A stretch of 64,000 nt of DNA from VAXT01 sp035318925 (GCA_035318925.1 DATHDS010000032.1:1-64000); one strand, 5' to 3'; positions 25,476 to 36,206 are shown, numbered from the stretch's first letter. Program-made: numbers and translations. The notes: generated by a model not told the origin, from the sequence alone.

Positions 25476-25904
25476 CTACTGGTAGACGAGCGCGGTTGCG
25501 CCCTCGATCTTGACGACCTCGACCCGTGCCCCGGGCTCGAGGACCTGGTCCTCCATGAACGCCCGCGCCGACCACTCCTCGCCGCCGATGCGGACGCGGC
25601 CGCCGTTCACGTCCACCCGCTCGAGCACGAGCGCCTTCGACCCGACGAGAGCCGCCGTTCCCGTGCGCAGCAACGGCGGCACACGCAGATGGCTTCGGGC
25701 AAGCGGGCGCAGGACCGCAACGGATGCGACCGATGCGGCGACGAAGGCGAGCAGCTGAACGATTGCGCCGAGCCCGAGGAGGGCAAGAACGGCGGCCGTG
25801 ATCGCAGCGACTGCGACCGGCCCGAGGAAGAACAGGCCGGGCGTGAAGATCTCTCCGACAGCCAATCCTGCGGCCACGATCGCCCAGATCAACCAGGCGG
25901 GCAC
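25476..25904 (-). CDS. NfeD family membrane protein
   Basis: A short NfeD of 142 residues: hydrophobic helices at about 3-25, 29-48 and 50-65 (LIWAIVAAGLAVGEIFTPGLFF and later), followed by an OB-fold soluble domain containing VGSKALVLERVDVNGGRVRIG, the conserved EEWSAR and GARVEVVKIEGATALV. It lies eight bases before the SPFH gene and is presumably cotranscribed; NfeD-stomatin pairs are a known conserved unit, the OB domain binding the scaffold. Confidence 0.92.
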   Translation of the reverse strand: MPAWLIWAIVAAGLAVGEIFTPGLFFLGPVAVAAITAAVLALLGLGAIVQLLAFVAASVASVAVLRPLARSHLRVPPLLRTGTAALVGSKALVLERVDVNGGRVRIGGEEWSARAFMEDQVLEPGARVEVVKIEGATALVYQ

Positions 25905-25913
25905 GACAGGATC

Positions 25914-26333
25914 CTAAGCGTTGGTCGGCGGGGCGTCCGGATACCGGGTCAGGCCGTCGTCGGGGAGCACGTCCCACGGCGCGCGCGAGTCGACGTACGA
26001 GTGGCGTATCGGCCTGACCTCAGGGTCGCCGTCGAGCGCGCCCAGCCGCACGGATATGTGCTCGCCCTCCGGCCACCAGTTGCCGAAGAGGCTCGAGCCG
26101 CACTCCGAGCAGAACGCCTTCACCCGGCCGCCGTCGGGGCGATAGACCTTGATCAGGTCCTCGCCTTCGAGCAGCCGGAACTGCTCTCTCGGTATGTGCC
26201 CGACCGTGAGGCCGAAGGCGCCCGAGTGCTTGCGGCAGCGCGAGCAGTGGCAGTGGATCGCGCGCGTGAACGGCAGCGTCACCTCGAAGCGGACGCCTCC
26301 ACAGAGGCAGCTGCCGCCGACAGTCTCGGCCAT
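25914..26333 (-). CDS. GFA/CENP-V family zinc protein
   Basis: ATG 26333 gives 139 residues. The zinc ligands of the GFA fold are all visible: GGSCLCGGVRFEV, HCHCSRCRKHSGAF and AFCSECGSSLFGNW. The prototype acts on S-hydroxymethylglutathione, but actinobacteria mostly lack glutathione and most homologues have unknown function. It precedes the NfeD gene by nine bases on the same strand, so it may be in the same transcript, and is divergent from the EamA gene (27-base gap). Confidence 0.88.
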   Translation of the reverse strand: MAETVGGSCLCGGVRFEVTLPFTRAIHCHCSRCRKHSGAFGLTVGHIPREQFRLLEGEDLIKVYRPDGGRVKAFCSECGSSLFGNWWPEGEHISVRLGALDGDPEVRPIRHSYVDSRAPWDVLPDDGLTRYPDAPPTNA

Positions 26334-26360
26334 AGCTCCGAGTGTAAATAGGCTGCGAGG

Positions 26361-27272
26361 GTGCGGCGAGCGCTTACCGACCGGCCGGCACTCGGCGTGC
26401 TCGTCGGCGCCGTTGCGATCGCCTTCTCGGGGATCCTCTTCCGCAAGTCTCACGTCTCGCCCGCGACGGGCGCGTTCTACCGCTGTCTGTGGGCGCTGCC
26501 GCCGCTCTGGGTGCTTGCGCGGCAGGAAGATCGCAGGCGCGGCCTGCGGCCGAGCGCTCTGCGACGCGCTGCCTGGCTCGCCGGTGCGTTCTTCGCCGCA
26601 GACCTCGTCCTCTGGCACTACTCGATCGAGAAGGTCGGAGCGGGTCTCGCCACGGTCCTCGGGAACACCCAGGTCGTGCTGGTCGGCCTGCTCGCGTGGG
26701 CGTTCTTCCGCGAGCGGCTGTCGCGGAACGCCCTGCTCGCGATCCCGGTCGCGATGCTCGGAATCCTGCTCATATCGGGTGTCCTGGAGAACGGCGCCTA
26801 CGGGAGCGACCCCAAGCTGGGCGCGATCTACGGGGTGCTCACCGGGATCGCGTACTCGGGCTTCCTGCTCTCGCTGCGCCGGGGCTCGGGCGAGCGGGGC
26901 CGAGTGGCAGGGCCGCTCTACGACGCGACGCTGGCGAGCACAATTTGCGTCGTCCCGATCGGACTGGTCCTCGGCGACATCGACTTCACGCCGTCACTCG
27001 AGGCGACCGGGTGGCTCCTCCTGCTCGCGTTGAGCTCACAGGTAGTCGGCTGGCTCTTGATCACAGTCTCGCTCGGGCGGCTGCCGACTGCCCTGACCTC
27101 CGTGCTGCTCACGTTCCAGCCGCTGCTCGCCGTCCTCTTCGCCGCGCTGCTCGTGGACGAGCGGCCCTCGCCGCTGCAGCTCGTCGGCGCCGCGTTCATC
27201 CTCTCCGGGCTGCTCATCGCCTCGGTCGGGCGCCGACAGGCGGCACCACTCGAGACAGTGCCGGAGCACTAG
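26361..27272 (+). CDS. EamA/DMT-superfamily transporter
   Basis: A 303-residue membrane protein with ten predicted hydrophobic segments in two EamA repeats. The first repeat has GVLVGAVAIAFSGILFRKS and the typical end of helix 3-4, VGAGLATVLGNTQVVLVGLL; the second has TALTSVLLTFQPLLAVLFAALLV and DERPSPLQLVGAAFILSGLL. DMT members export amino acids, purines or other metabolites; the substrate cannot be told. The gene reads toward radA, 50 bases away. Confidence 0.9.
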   Translation: MRRALTDRPALGVLVGAVAIAFSGILFRKSHVSPATGAFYRCLWALPPLWVLARQEDRRRGLRPSALRRAAWLAGAFFAADLVLWHYSIEKVGAGLATVLGNTQVVLVGLLAWAFFRERLSRNALLAIPVAMLGILLISGVLENGAYGSDPKLGAIYGVLTGIAYSGFLLSLRRGSGERGRVAGPLYDATLASTICVVPIGLVLGDIDFTPSLEATGWLLLLALSSQVVGWLLITVSLGRLPTALTSVLLTFQPLLAVLFAALLVDERPSPLQLVGAAFILSGLLIASVGRRQAAPLETVPEH

Positions 27273-27322
27273 GCGCACTTTCGGCACAGTCGGCGTCAGA
27301 CCCCGCGCCTAGACTCGGTGGC

Positions 27323-28669
<1,347 letters not shown>

Positions 28670-28750
28670 TTCCCTCTGAGCAGGGCTTTTTGCGAAAGAG
28701 GGGCAAAAAAGTGGCTTTTTCCAGCAACTTTTGATATCCTGATCGAGTTC

Positions 28751-28774
28751 GCCGGCAGTCGTCCAGCTGCCGGC
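28751..28774 (+). promoter_or_regulatory. Perfect hairpin in the carD leader
   Basis: GCCGGCAG at 28751-28758 pairs perfectly with CTGCCGGC at 28767-28774 (8-base loop), 36 bases before the carD start. Upstream, an A/T-rich stretch (28684-28740) ends TATCCT, which could be a -10 element, but no convincing -35 is present at 17 bases. Confidence 0.4.
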
Positions 28775-28810
28775 GACTTGGCGAAACCAGACGGAATGGG
28801 GAGGTCGGGC

Positions 28811-29344
28811 TTGTACAAGGTCGGCGACAAAGTCGTGTATCCGCATCACGGAGCGGGCACCGTGGTCAAGAAGGACAAGCGGAAAGTGCTCGGGGAGGAA
28901 CGTGAGTACCTCACGATCCAGATCCTCCACAACGACATGACGGTCAACGTGCCGACCGAGAACGCCGACCGGGTCGGTCTTCGCAAGGTCATCGACGAGA
29001 CGACCGTCGAGCAGGTGCTGAAGGCGCTGCGGGGCAGCGGTACGACGATGCCGAAGAACTGGAACCGCCGCTTCAAGCACAACCGCGACAAGATGAAGAC
29101 CGGCGACATCTTCGAGCTCGCCGAGGTCGTCCGAAACCTGTCGCTGCGCGATCACGAGAAGGGCCTCTCCACCGGCGAGAAGCAGATGTTCGTCAAGGCC
29201 AAGAAGATCCTCGTCTCGGAGCTCATGTACGCAAAGGGCATGGACGAGGAAGAGGCCGCGGAGTGGCTCGACGACATCCTCGCGGGTGTCGGCGCGCCGA
29301 AGCGCAAGGCAGCGGCGAAAGAGAAGGTCGCGGCCAAGGCGTAG
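28811..29344 (+). CDS. carD: CarD family transcriptional regulator
   Basis: CarD binds the RNA polymerase beta subunit and stabilises the open complex at housekeeping promoters. TTG 28811 is chosen because GGGGAGG lies six bases upstream and the product then begins MYKVGDKVVYPHHGAGTVV, aligned with known CarD starts; TTG 28778 and ATG 28796 would add 11 or 5 residues. The N-terminal Tudor-like RNA-polymerase-interacting domain spans about 1-55, and the helical DNA-binding domain follows, including RRFKHNRDKMKTGDIFELAE and LRDHEKGLSTGEKQMFVKAK. The lysine/alanine-rich tail is extra; 177 residues against the usual ~160. carD-ispD-ispF matches mycobacterial gene order. Confidence 0.94.
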   Translation: MYKVGDKVVYPHHGAGTVVKKDKRKVLGEEREYLTIQILHNDMTVNVPTENADRVGLRKVIDETTVEQVLKALRGSGTTMPKNWNRRFKHNRDKMKTGDIFELAEVVRNLSLRDHEKGLSTGEKQMFVKAKKILVSELMYAKGMDEEEAAEWLDDILAGVGAPKRKAAAKEKVAAKA

Positions 29345-29359
29345 TAGCGTTGCTCGCCC

Positions 29360-30040
29360 GTGAGCGTCTGGGCGATTCTGGCTGCAGCAGGGAAAGGTGA
29401 CCGTCTCGGGCTGGACCGGCCCAAGGCGTTTGCGCCGCTCAACGACCGGCCGCTCGTCGCCGAGGCTCTCGAGCGCCTCGAAGCCTCTGACTGGATTGAG
29501 GGGATCGTCGTCGCCGCTCCGCCCGAGTGGGAGGAGCCGTGCATCCTCGTCGCGGAGGAAGTGGCCGCGGGCAAGGTTGCCGCGACCGTGACCGGTGGCG
29601 AGAGTCGCAGCGAGTCCGTCCGGGCAGCCCTGGCCGAGGTGCCTGAGGAGGCGACGGTCGTGCTCGTCCACGACGCCGCGCGCCCGTTAGTGACCGACGA
29701 AGTGATCGAGCGCGTGGTCACGGGCCTCGCCGACGGGTGGGACGGAGCGGTTCCCGCCCTACCGATCGCGGATGCCGTCAAGCGAGTCGAGGGGGATGCC
29801 GTCGTCGAGACGCTCGACCGTGAGGGCCTCGTCACCGTGCAGACCCCGCAGGCCTTCCTCGCGTCAGCCCTCCGGGCCGCCCTCTCCGACCCGACTTTGC
29901 AACAGACTGTTGCAAAGTCTTTGGATTGCGCGAGCCTTGTCGAGGCCCGGGGTGGCCGAGTCCGGGTCGTGGAAGGCGATCCGCACCTGCTCAAGGTGAC
30001 CGAGCCCGCCGATCTCGAGCTCGTTGCCTCATGGCTGTGA
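29360..30040 (+). CDS. ispD: 2-C-methyl-D-erythritol 4-phosphate cytidylyltransferase, with palindrome-encoded insert
   Basis: IspD makes CDP-methylerythritol in the MEP isoprenoid pathway. The CTP-binding start is WAILAAAGKGDRLGLDRPKA, followed by GGESRSESVRAAL, VLVHDAARPLV and the substrate/CTP block VQTPQAFLASALRA. In most IspD proteins a TDDASLVEA-like segment follows; here it reads LDCASLVEA and is preceded by TLQQTVAKS, encoded by a perfect 27-bp palindrome at 29893-29919. The insert falls next to, not in, the active-site core, so the enzyme may remain active. Gene order carD-ispD-HAD-ispF with an ATG overlap indicates an operon. Confidence 0.94.
   Translation: MSVWAILAAAGKGDRLGLDRPKAFAPLNDRPLVAEALERLEASDWIEGIVVAAPPEWEEPCILVAEEVAAGKVAATVTGGESRSESVRAALAEVPEEATVVLVHDAARPLVTDEVIERVVTGLADGWDGAVPALPIADAVKRVEGDAVVETLDREGLVTVQTPQAFLASALRAALSDPTLQQTVAKSLDCASLVEARGGRVRVVEGDPHLLKVTEPADLELVASWL
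29893..29919. repeat. 27-bp perfect palindrome inside ispD
   Basis: Arm GACTTTGCAACAG at 29893-29905, a central A, and the exact reverse complement at 29907-29919. It is read as T-L-Q-Q-T-V-A-K-S. A 26/27 identical copy lies in gltX at 32980-33006, in the same reading frame. Confidence 0.9.
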
Positions 30041-30621
30041 GAGCTGTGGTCTTCGATTTCGGCTACACCCTCGTCAACGAGGATCGAGTCTGGAGCGAGA
30101 TTGCCGGGCAGTACGGCTGGCCCGAGTCGGTGTTCTTCGCGACCCTCGGCGCCGTGATCGAACGTCGCGGGCACCACGGCCAGGTGCTCGACATTCTCGG
30201 CGCGCCCCATCCGCCGGAATCGGTGCCGTTCGAACAACGCGACTTCTACGACGACGCGCTTCCGTCGGTGCAATCGATCAAAGCCGCGGGTCACCTCGTC
30301 GGCATCGCCGGCAACTTCAGCGCCGAGATCGAGAGCTTCCTACAGCAGCAAGCGGACGTCGACTTCATCGCCTCGTCCGAGCGCTGGGGAGTCGAGAAGC
30401 CCGACCCCAGGTTCTTCGCGAGGATCGCAGACGAGTCGGGATGCTGCGCCGACGAGATCACGTACGTGGGCGACCGCATCGACAATGACGTGCTGCCGGC
30501 GGCCGCGGTCGGCATGGCCGCAGTTTTTCTCCAGCGTGGGCCCTGGGCCGCCGTGCAGAAGAGCTGGCCAGAAGCCGCGGGTGCGACCACGATCTCCGAT
30601 CTGGGCTCGATTCCCGTATGA
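30031..30621 (+). CDS. HAD-superfamily hydrolase
   Basis: The 196-residue protein begins with the phosphoacceptor motif VVFDFGYTLVNED (motif I is normally DxDxT/V; here DFGYTLV, with G in place of the second Asp). Motif II-like GIAGNFS, motif III K in GVEKPDPRFF, and motif IV YVGDRIDNDVLPA are present. The change at the second Asp, normally the acid/base, suggests altered or reduced phosphatase activity. The ATG 30031 overlaps the ispD stop and the gene's stop overlaps the ispF ATG, so all three are coupled; the substrate is unknown. Confidence 0.85.
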   Translation: MAVRAVVFDFGYTLVNEDRVWSEIAGQYGWPESVFFATLGAVIERRGHHGQVLDILGAPHPPESVPFEQRDFYDDALPSVQSIKAAGHLVGIAGNFSAEIESFLQQQADVDFIASSERWGVEKPDPRFFARIADESGCCADEITYVGDRIDNDVLPAAAVGMAAVFLQRGPWAAVQKSWPEAAGATTISDLGSIPV

Positions 30622-31115
30622 GCGAGCTCCGCATCGGCCTCGGGGTGGATGCGCATCGCTTTGCCGACGGGATCCCACTCGTCCTTGCCGGCGTCGACTT
30701 CCCCGGCGAGCCCGGTCTGGCCGGCCACTCCGACGGTGACGTCATCGCCCACGCGCTGATCGACGCGATCCTCGGCGCCGCCGGCATGGGCGATATCGGC
30801 GAGCTCTTCCCCTCCGCGGATCCCCAGTGGCTCGACGCATCGTCGATCCGCCTGCTCCAGCGAAGCTACGAAGTCGTCCGCATGGCTGGCTTCGAGCTCG
30901 TGAACGCTGACTGCGTTCTGATCGGAGAGCAGCCGAAGATCGCGGCCTTGCGGGTCGCGATGGGCGCGCGGCTCGCGGGCGCGATGGGCGTGGACATCCA
31001 CCGCGTCACGGTGCGGGCGACGACGACCGACGGGCTCGGCTTCACCGGCCGCGGCGAAGGGTTGGCGGCGCAGGCGGTCGCGCTACTCCGGAAGGGCGAC
31101 GACTCGTCCTCGTAG
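30618..31115 (+). CDS. ispF: 2-C-methyl-D-erythritol 2,4-cyclodiphosphate synthase
   Basis: IspF cyclises the CDP-methylerythritol phosphate, two steps after IspD. The 165 residues contain the metal-binding GLGVDAHRFADG and GHSDGDVIAHALIDAILGA, the substrate-loop GDIGELFPSADP and the final ATTTDGLGFTGRGEGLAAQA. ATG 30618 overlaps the preceding stop (ATGA). The 3' end overlaps the mutY gene tail-to-tail by 33 bases. Confidence 0.96.
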   Translation: MSELRIGLGVDAHRFADGIPLVLAGVDFPGEPGLAGHSDGDVIAHALIDAILGAAGMGDIGELFPSADPQWLDASSIRLLQRSYEVVRMAGFELVNADCVLIGEQPKIAALRVAMGARLAGAMGVDIHRVTVRATTTDGLGFTGRGEGLAAQAVALLRKGDDSSS

Positions 31116-31817
31116 CTCGACCAGGCCGTCCCGTCGCAACGACTCGACGGCTTCTTCGTCGAGCTCCGCGACCTGCCGCGGCAGCGCGGAGACGAGCGTC
31201 AGCGTCTGCGCACGACGCTCCCTGAAAGACCCTTCGAAGCGGCCCTGCTTCCGGATCGGGGGATACCGGCGGCCTCGCGAAGGACAGCGCCGCGCGAGCG
31301 GGCAGAGCTCGCACCGGGGGATCCGTGCGAGACAGATGGTGGCGCCGAGATCCATCATGGCGTGCGCGCTCGCGGGGCTGAACGCGCCGCCTGTCCGCTC
31401 GAGTACGCGCCGAACGTTGGTGTCCAGGGGCAGGACGTCGCGCTCGTGTGCAAACCGGGCGACGGCGTCCGCGGTGTAGCGGCCGACCCCGGGCAGCTCG
31501 GTCAGATCCTCGGGCCAGCCGTCCCCGGCGATTTGCTGTGCAGCGCGGTGCAGGTTCAGCGCGCGCCGGTTGTAGCCGAGCCCCTGCCACTCGCGGATGA
31601 CCTCGGCCGGGCTCGCCGCGGCGAGCGCCTCGACCGTCGGCCAACGCTCCAGAAAGGCGAGATAGCGCGGAACGACGCGCGCCACCTGCGTCTGCTGGAG
31701 CATGACCTCCGAGACGAGGATCGCGTACGGGTCGCGCGTTCGCCGCCAGGGCAGGTCGCGGCCGTGCCGCCGAAACCACGCGAGCAGCGCCTTCTCCATC
31801 CCGGCCGACGCTACCAT
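31083..31817 (-). CDS. mutY: A/G-specific adenine glycosylase MutY, short form
   Basis: MutY removes adenine mispaired with 8-oxoguanine. The catalytic glutamate is in ILVSEVMLQQTQVARV, the helix-hairpin-helix is LPGVGRYTADAVARFA, the catalytic aspartate is in LPLDTNVRRVLER, and the [4Fe-4S] ligands are C-x6-C-x2-C-x5-C in CLARIPRCELCPLARRC. At 244 residues it lacks most of the C-terminal NUDIX-like domain, which in standard MutY recognises 8-oxoG. ATG 31799 is an alternative start. It interrupts the ispF-gltX interval on the opposite strand and is divergent from a lipoprotein gene by eight bases. Confidence 0.9.
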   Translation of the reverse strand: MVASAGMEKALLAWFRRHGRDLPWRRTRDPYAILVSEVMLQQTQVARVVPRYLAFLERWPTVEALAAASPAEVIREWQGLGYNRRALNLHRAAQQIAGDGWPEDLTELPGVGRYTADAVARFAHERDVLPLDTNVRRVLERTGGAFSPASAHAMMDLGATICLARIPRCELCPLARRCPSRGRRYPPIRKQGRFEGSFRERRAQTLTLVSALPRQVAELDEEAVESLRRDGLVELRGRVVALPE

Positions 31818-31825
31818 CGGTTTCC

Positions 31826-32050
31826 GTGGGCAAGGCCGCCGCCCTTCTCGGTGCGCTCGTGCTGGCGCTCGCCGGATGCGCCTCTCATCAGAAGCGATCC
31901 GCTGCGACCAAACGCTCGAAGCCGGCGCTTCTCACGCAGGAGTGGGATCCGCTCGAGCCGGGTGTGATCGACCACAAGCTCTACGTCCGCGGGGTCGGCA
32001 CGGTCAAGGAGGAGACGGTCAAGGAGGACGCGAGCGGGCCGTCCTCGTGA
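31826..32050 (+). CDS. Small putative lipoprotein
   Basis: GTG 31826 begins a 74-residue product with a lipoprotein signal: MGKAAALLGALVLALAGCAS, with lipobox L-A-G-C at 15-18. The mature part is polar and charged (ASHQKRSAATKRSKP, then WDPLEPGVIDHKLYVRGVG) and ends in a TVKEETVKEDASG tail. No family is recognised. It is a stand-alone gene between mutY and the F420-reductase-like gene. Confidence 0.72.
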   Translation: MGKAAALLGALVLALAGCASHQKRSAATKRSKPALLTQEWDPLEPGVIDHKLYVRGVGTVKEETVKEDASGPSS

Positions 32051-32060
32051 GCGTCAGCCG

Positions 32061-32708
32061 CTAGCTGACGACGCGGATGTTGAACTGAGGGCCGACCGCG
32101 CCCATCAGGCGTAGCCAGAGCGGGAGGTACATCTCCGTGCCCCGGGCGGCGGTGATGTCGCCGAGGTCGACGATCCTCTCTGCGGGCCAGCCGAAGCTCT
32201 CCAGGAGCTGCGAAACCTGGGCTTTCGCGCCGTCGTCATTCCCGCACACGAAGACGTCGTGCTCGCCCGGAATGCTCGCCGGGGCGACCATGACGCCCGC
32301 GTTCACCGTGTTCAGCGCCTTCACGACCTTGGTTTCCGGGAACGCCCGCTGGATCTGCTCGCCGACGCTGTCGTCGTTGCAGACCGAGAGCGTCGGCGGC
32401 CGGCCCCTCGAGAAGTCGAGCGCGTTGGAGACGTCGACGAGGACCTTGCCGGAGAGGGTCTCCTCGCCCGCGGCGCCGAGCGCTTCGAGGGAGACCATGC
32501 CTGCGGTGCAGTTGAAGACGAGCTCCCCGGCGGCAGCGGCGTCCGCAAACGTGCCGTGGCTCGCCCCGGCGCCGGCCGAGGCCGCCCATTCGGCCGCCTG
32601 CTCGTTGGTCGCGCTGCGCGAGCCCATCGTCACCTCGTGCCCGAGCTCGACGAGCTTCGTCCCGATCGTCTTGCCGACAGTACCGGTGCCGATGACGCTG
32701 ATCCTCAC
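32061..32708 (-). CDS. NADPH-dependent F420 reductase-like protein
   Basis: GTG 32708 gives 215 residues with the Rossmann motif ISVIGTGTVGKTIGTKLVELG, followed by GSRS (the 2'-phosphate-binding serine/arginine typical of NADP-binding in this family), NCTAGMVSLEAL, LVDVSNALDFSRG and VVKALNTVNAGVMV. These features match Npd/F420_oxidored proteins, which transfer hydride between NADPH and F420, though many actinobacterial homologues act on other cofactors. It is divergent from gltX by 26 bases. Confidence 0.85.
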   Translation of the reverse strand: MRISVIGTGTVGKTIGTKLVELGHEVTMGSRSATNEQAAEWAASAGAGASHGTFADAAAAGELVFNCTAGMVSLEALGAAGEETLSGKVLVDVSNALDFSRGRPPTLSVCNDDSVGEQIQRAFPETKVVKALNTVNAGVMVAPASIPGEHDVFVCGNDDGAKAQVSQLLESFGWPAERIVDLGDITAARGTEMYLPLWLRLMGAVGPQFNIRVVS

Positions 32709-32734
32709 GAACGCGAGTGTAGATTCAGACCACA

Positions 32735-33737
32735 ATGACGCGCGTACGCTTCGCACCCAGCCCGACGGGGTCAATCCACGTCGGGAACGCCTTGAGCGCC
32801 GTCGCCAACCGCGGTTTCGGCGACTGGATGCTGCTGCGCATCGACGACACCGATCCCGCCCGCAACGTCCCCGGCGGTGAGGAGGAGATCCTCCGCGACC
32901 TCGAGTGGCTCGGTGTCGCCTGGGACGAGGGCCCGGTCCGCCAGAGCGAACGCCAGGACCTCTATCGAGCCGCCGTCCAGACTTTGCAACAGACTGTTGC
33001 TAAGTCGGATGAGGGCGGCGCAGCTCTGTACCGAGGGGTCACCCTGCTGCGGCCCGACGGCACGGCGACCTACCAGCTCGCGACCGTCGTCGACGACGTC
33101 GAATTCGGGATCACGCACGTCATCCGCGGCAGCGACCACCGGCCGAACGAGCACCTGCACCGCGAGCTGACCGAGGCGCTGGGCGCGACGCCGCCGGAGT
33201 ACATCCACCACGGTCTGATCCTCGGCGAGGACGGGCGCAAGCTCTCGAAGCGCGAGTTCGGCGCGACCGTCGCGTCTCTCCGCGAGGCGGGGATCCCGGC
33301 CGGTGCCGTCCGCGGCTACCTGGACGAGCTGGGGCTCCCGAAGCACGACGTGCACTACGACCTGGCACGCATCCGCCGTCTCGCGATCGAGGCCATCGCC
33401 GGGATGTCCGACGAGGAGCTGGCGGCCGCCGCCGAGGCTCCCGTCGAGCTCGTCCCCGCGCTCCGGGGCGCGCGTGACCTCGTCGAAGCGCGCGAGTACG
33501 CCCGGCAGGTGCTCGAGCCCGAGCCCGTCTCGCTCGGCGAGGAGGCCAGGCCCACGCTCGAGCGCTTCAAGGAGCTGCGGTCGAACGGCTCCGGCGCGAA
33601 GGAGATCGTCCGGGAGCTGAAGGCCGTCGGCGGGAATCTGAAGGCGCTCCGGCTCGCCCTCACCGGCCGGGAGCGCGGCCCCGAGCTGTGGGCGATCGTC
33701 GCCGCTCTGCCGCCGGAGGAGGCTCTGCGGAGGATCG

Positions 33738-33751
<14 letters not shown>
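32735..33751 (+). CDS. gltX: Glutamate--tRNA ligase-like protein, compact form, with palindrome-encoded segment
   Basis: Class I synthetase core signatures are present: RFAPSPTGSIHVGNALSAV (HVGN as the HIGH motif), LLRIDDTDPARN, ITHVIRGSDHRPN and the KLSKREFG motif (near residue 169). At 338 residues it is far shorter than a usual GltX (~470-490): after YRAAVQ the region that normally carries about 50-60 residues with the C-rich zinc site is replaced by TLQQTVAKSDEGGAAL. Its C-terminal helical part is present but short. A GluQ-like role is less likely because of the retained KLSKR and C-terminal part. The start of cysS overlaps its end. Confidence 0.82.
32980..33006. repeat. 27-bp near-perfect palindrome inside gltX
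   Basis: Arm GACTTTGCAACAG at 32980-32992, a central A, and CTGTTGCTAAGTC at 32994-33006 (one mismatch to the perfect arm). Read in the same frame as in ispD, giving T-L-Q-Q-T-V-A-K-S. 26 of 27 bases match the ispD copy. Confidence 0.9.
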
Positions 33752-35020
<1,269 letters not shown>

Positions 35021-35024
<4 letters not shown>

Positions 35025-35743
35025 CCGCGGCGGCGGAGCAGGTCTACGGCCGGCGGCCGGTGCACGAGGCGCTGCGCGGCCCGCGCGAGGTGCGCGAGCT
35101 CTGGGTGACTGAGCGCGCCCTGTCCGCAGAGCCGTGGCTCCAAGAGCCACGTCCTGGGACCAGGTCCCAGGCCAAGGCCGAACGGGAGCTGACCGAAAAG
35201 GCCGGGACCCGCGATCACCAGGGCGTCCTGGCCTTCTGCGAGCCGTACCGCTACGCGGACGCGTTCGAGCTCGCGGCCGAGCCGAGCCCGCTGCTCGTGT
35301 GCCTCGACCGCGTGACCGACCCGCACAACCTCGGGGCCGTCTGCCGGGCCGCAGAGGGAGCCGGGGCGTCGGGCGTGATCGTCCCGGCGCACGGGTCGGC
35401 TCGCGTGACCCCGGCCGTCTGCCGAGCCTCGGCGGGGGCGGTCGAGCACGTCCGGCTCGCCGTCGTGCCGAACCTCGCCCGCTACCTCGAGCAGGCGAAG
35501 GGCACGGACCTCTGGGTCTACGGCGCCGCTGGCGATGCCGGGAAGCCGATGTGGGAGACCGACCTCACCGGCGGCGCGGCCTTCGTCTTCGGGGCGGAGG
35601 GTCGCGGTCTGCGGCCTCTCGTCCGGCGCACCTGCGACGAGCTCGTCTCGATCCCGCTCGCCGGCAGCGTCGAGTCGCTGAACGTCAGCGTCGCGGCGGC
35701 CGTCCTGCTCTACGAAGCGCGCAGGCAGCGCAACGATGCCTGA
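35021..35743 (+). CDS. rlmB: 23S rRNA 2'-O-methyltransferase RlmB/TrmH family, with palindrome-encoded segment
   Basis: A SpoU-family knotted methyltransferase of 240 residues. The N-terminal substrate-binding domain has VYGRRPVHEALRG and GTRDHQGVLAFCEPYRYAD; the SPOUT core has VCLDRVTDPHNLGAVCRAAE (motif 1), FVFGAEGRGLRPLVRRTCDE (motif 2) and SIPLAGSVESLNVSVAAAV (motif 3). In the linker of the N-terminal domain the segment WLQEPRPGTRSQAKA is encoded by two adjacent palindromes (35134-35171). ATG 35021 overlaps the cysS stop. RlmB is inferred from gene order; a TrmH-like tRNA target cannot be excluded. Confidence 0.92.
35134..35171. repeat. Two adjacent palindromes inside rlmB
   Basis: GTGGCTC-CAA-GAGCCAC at 35134-35150 and CCTGGGACC-A-GGTCCCAGG at 35153-35171 are both perfect inverted repeats, two bases apart, in-frame in the coding sequence. 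They have no sequence identity with the 27-bp palindrome of ispD and gltX. Confidence 0.75.
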
Positions 35744-36173
35744 TCCGACCCTCTACCTCTTCGACGGGTTCAACCTCCTGCACGTCGGCGGCTTCGAGGA
35801 TTCGCGGGAACTGACCGACAAGCTTGCGAGCTTCGTCGCGGAGAAGGGTGCCCGCGGCGTGCTCGTCTTCGACGGGAGCGGGGAGGACCTGAGCTACGGG
35901 CCGCTCCAGGTCCGCTTCGCCGAGGATGCCGATACGTTGCTCGAGCGGCTGGCCGCCGAGCATCGCGATCAGGAGCGCGTATGCCTCGTTTCGTCGGACT
36001 CTGCGGTACGAGGAACGTCCGGCCAGAAGGTGATGAAGCTCTCCTCGGCCACCTTCACGCGCGACTTCGTCCTGGAGTCCCACGAGGAGGGACGGCCGAT
36101 GCGCGTCGAAGACAAGCTCGACCCCGAAACGAGAGCACGACTCGAAAAGCTGCGCCGCGGGCAAGGTCCATAA
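35736..36173 (+). CDS. NYN-domain ribonuclease-like protein (YacP/Rae1 type)
   Basis: The 145 residues show the PIN-like NYN fold: LYLFDGFNLLHVGGFED (first acidic residue), GVLVFDGSGEDLSYG, VRFAEDADTLLERLAAE and VCLVSSDSAVRGTSG (later acidic site). Bacillus YacP (Rae1) cuts mRNA at the ribosome; the location between rlmB and sigH is the same as in Bacillus, supporting orthology. It overlaps the rlmB end by eight bases and is therefore coupled. Confidence 0.88.
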   Translation: MPDPTLYLFDGFNLLHVGGFEDSRELTDKLASFVAEKGARGVLVFDGSGEDLSYGPLQVRFAEDADTLLERLAAEHRDQERVCLVSSDSAVRGTSGQKVMKLSSATFTRDFVLESHEEGRPMRVEDKLDPETRARLEKLRRGQGP

Positions 36174-36206
36174 GAAGCGGGACCTTTGCAGTTTTCTTGT
36201 AATTCC

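Noticed and set aside
29893..29919. Transcription terminator inside ispD
   Set aside because: No T-run follows, the sequence is in-frame coding, and a second copy lies in gltX; a dispersed palindrome explains it better.
35134..35171. Same family as the CCCGGGCC palindrome of the 75-bp repeats
   Set aside because: Both are GC-rich palindromes but share no more than short CCxGGG strings; similarity is not above chance.
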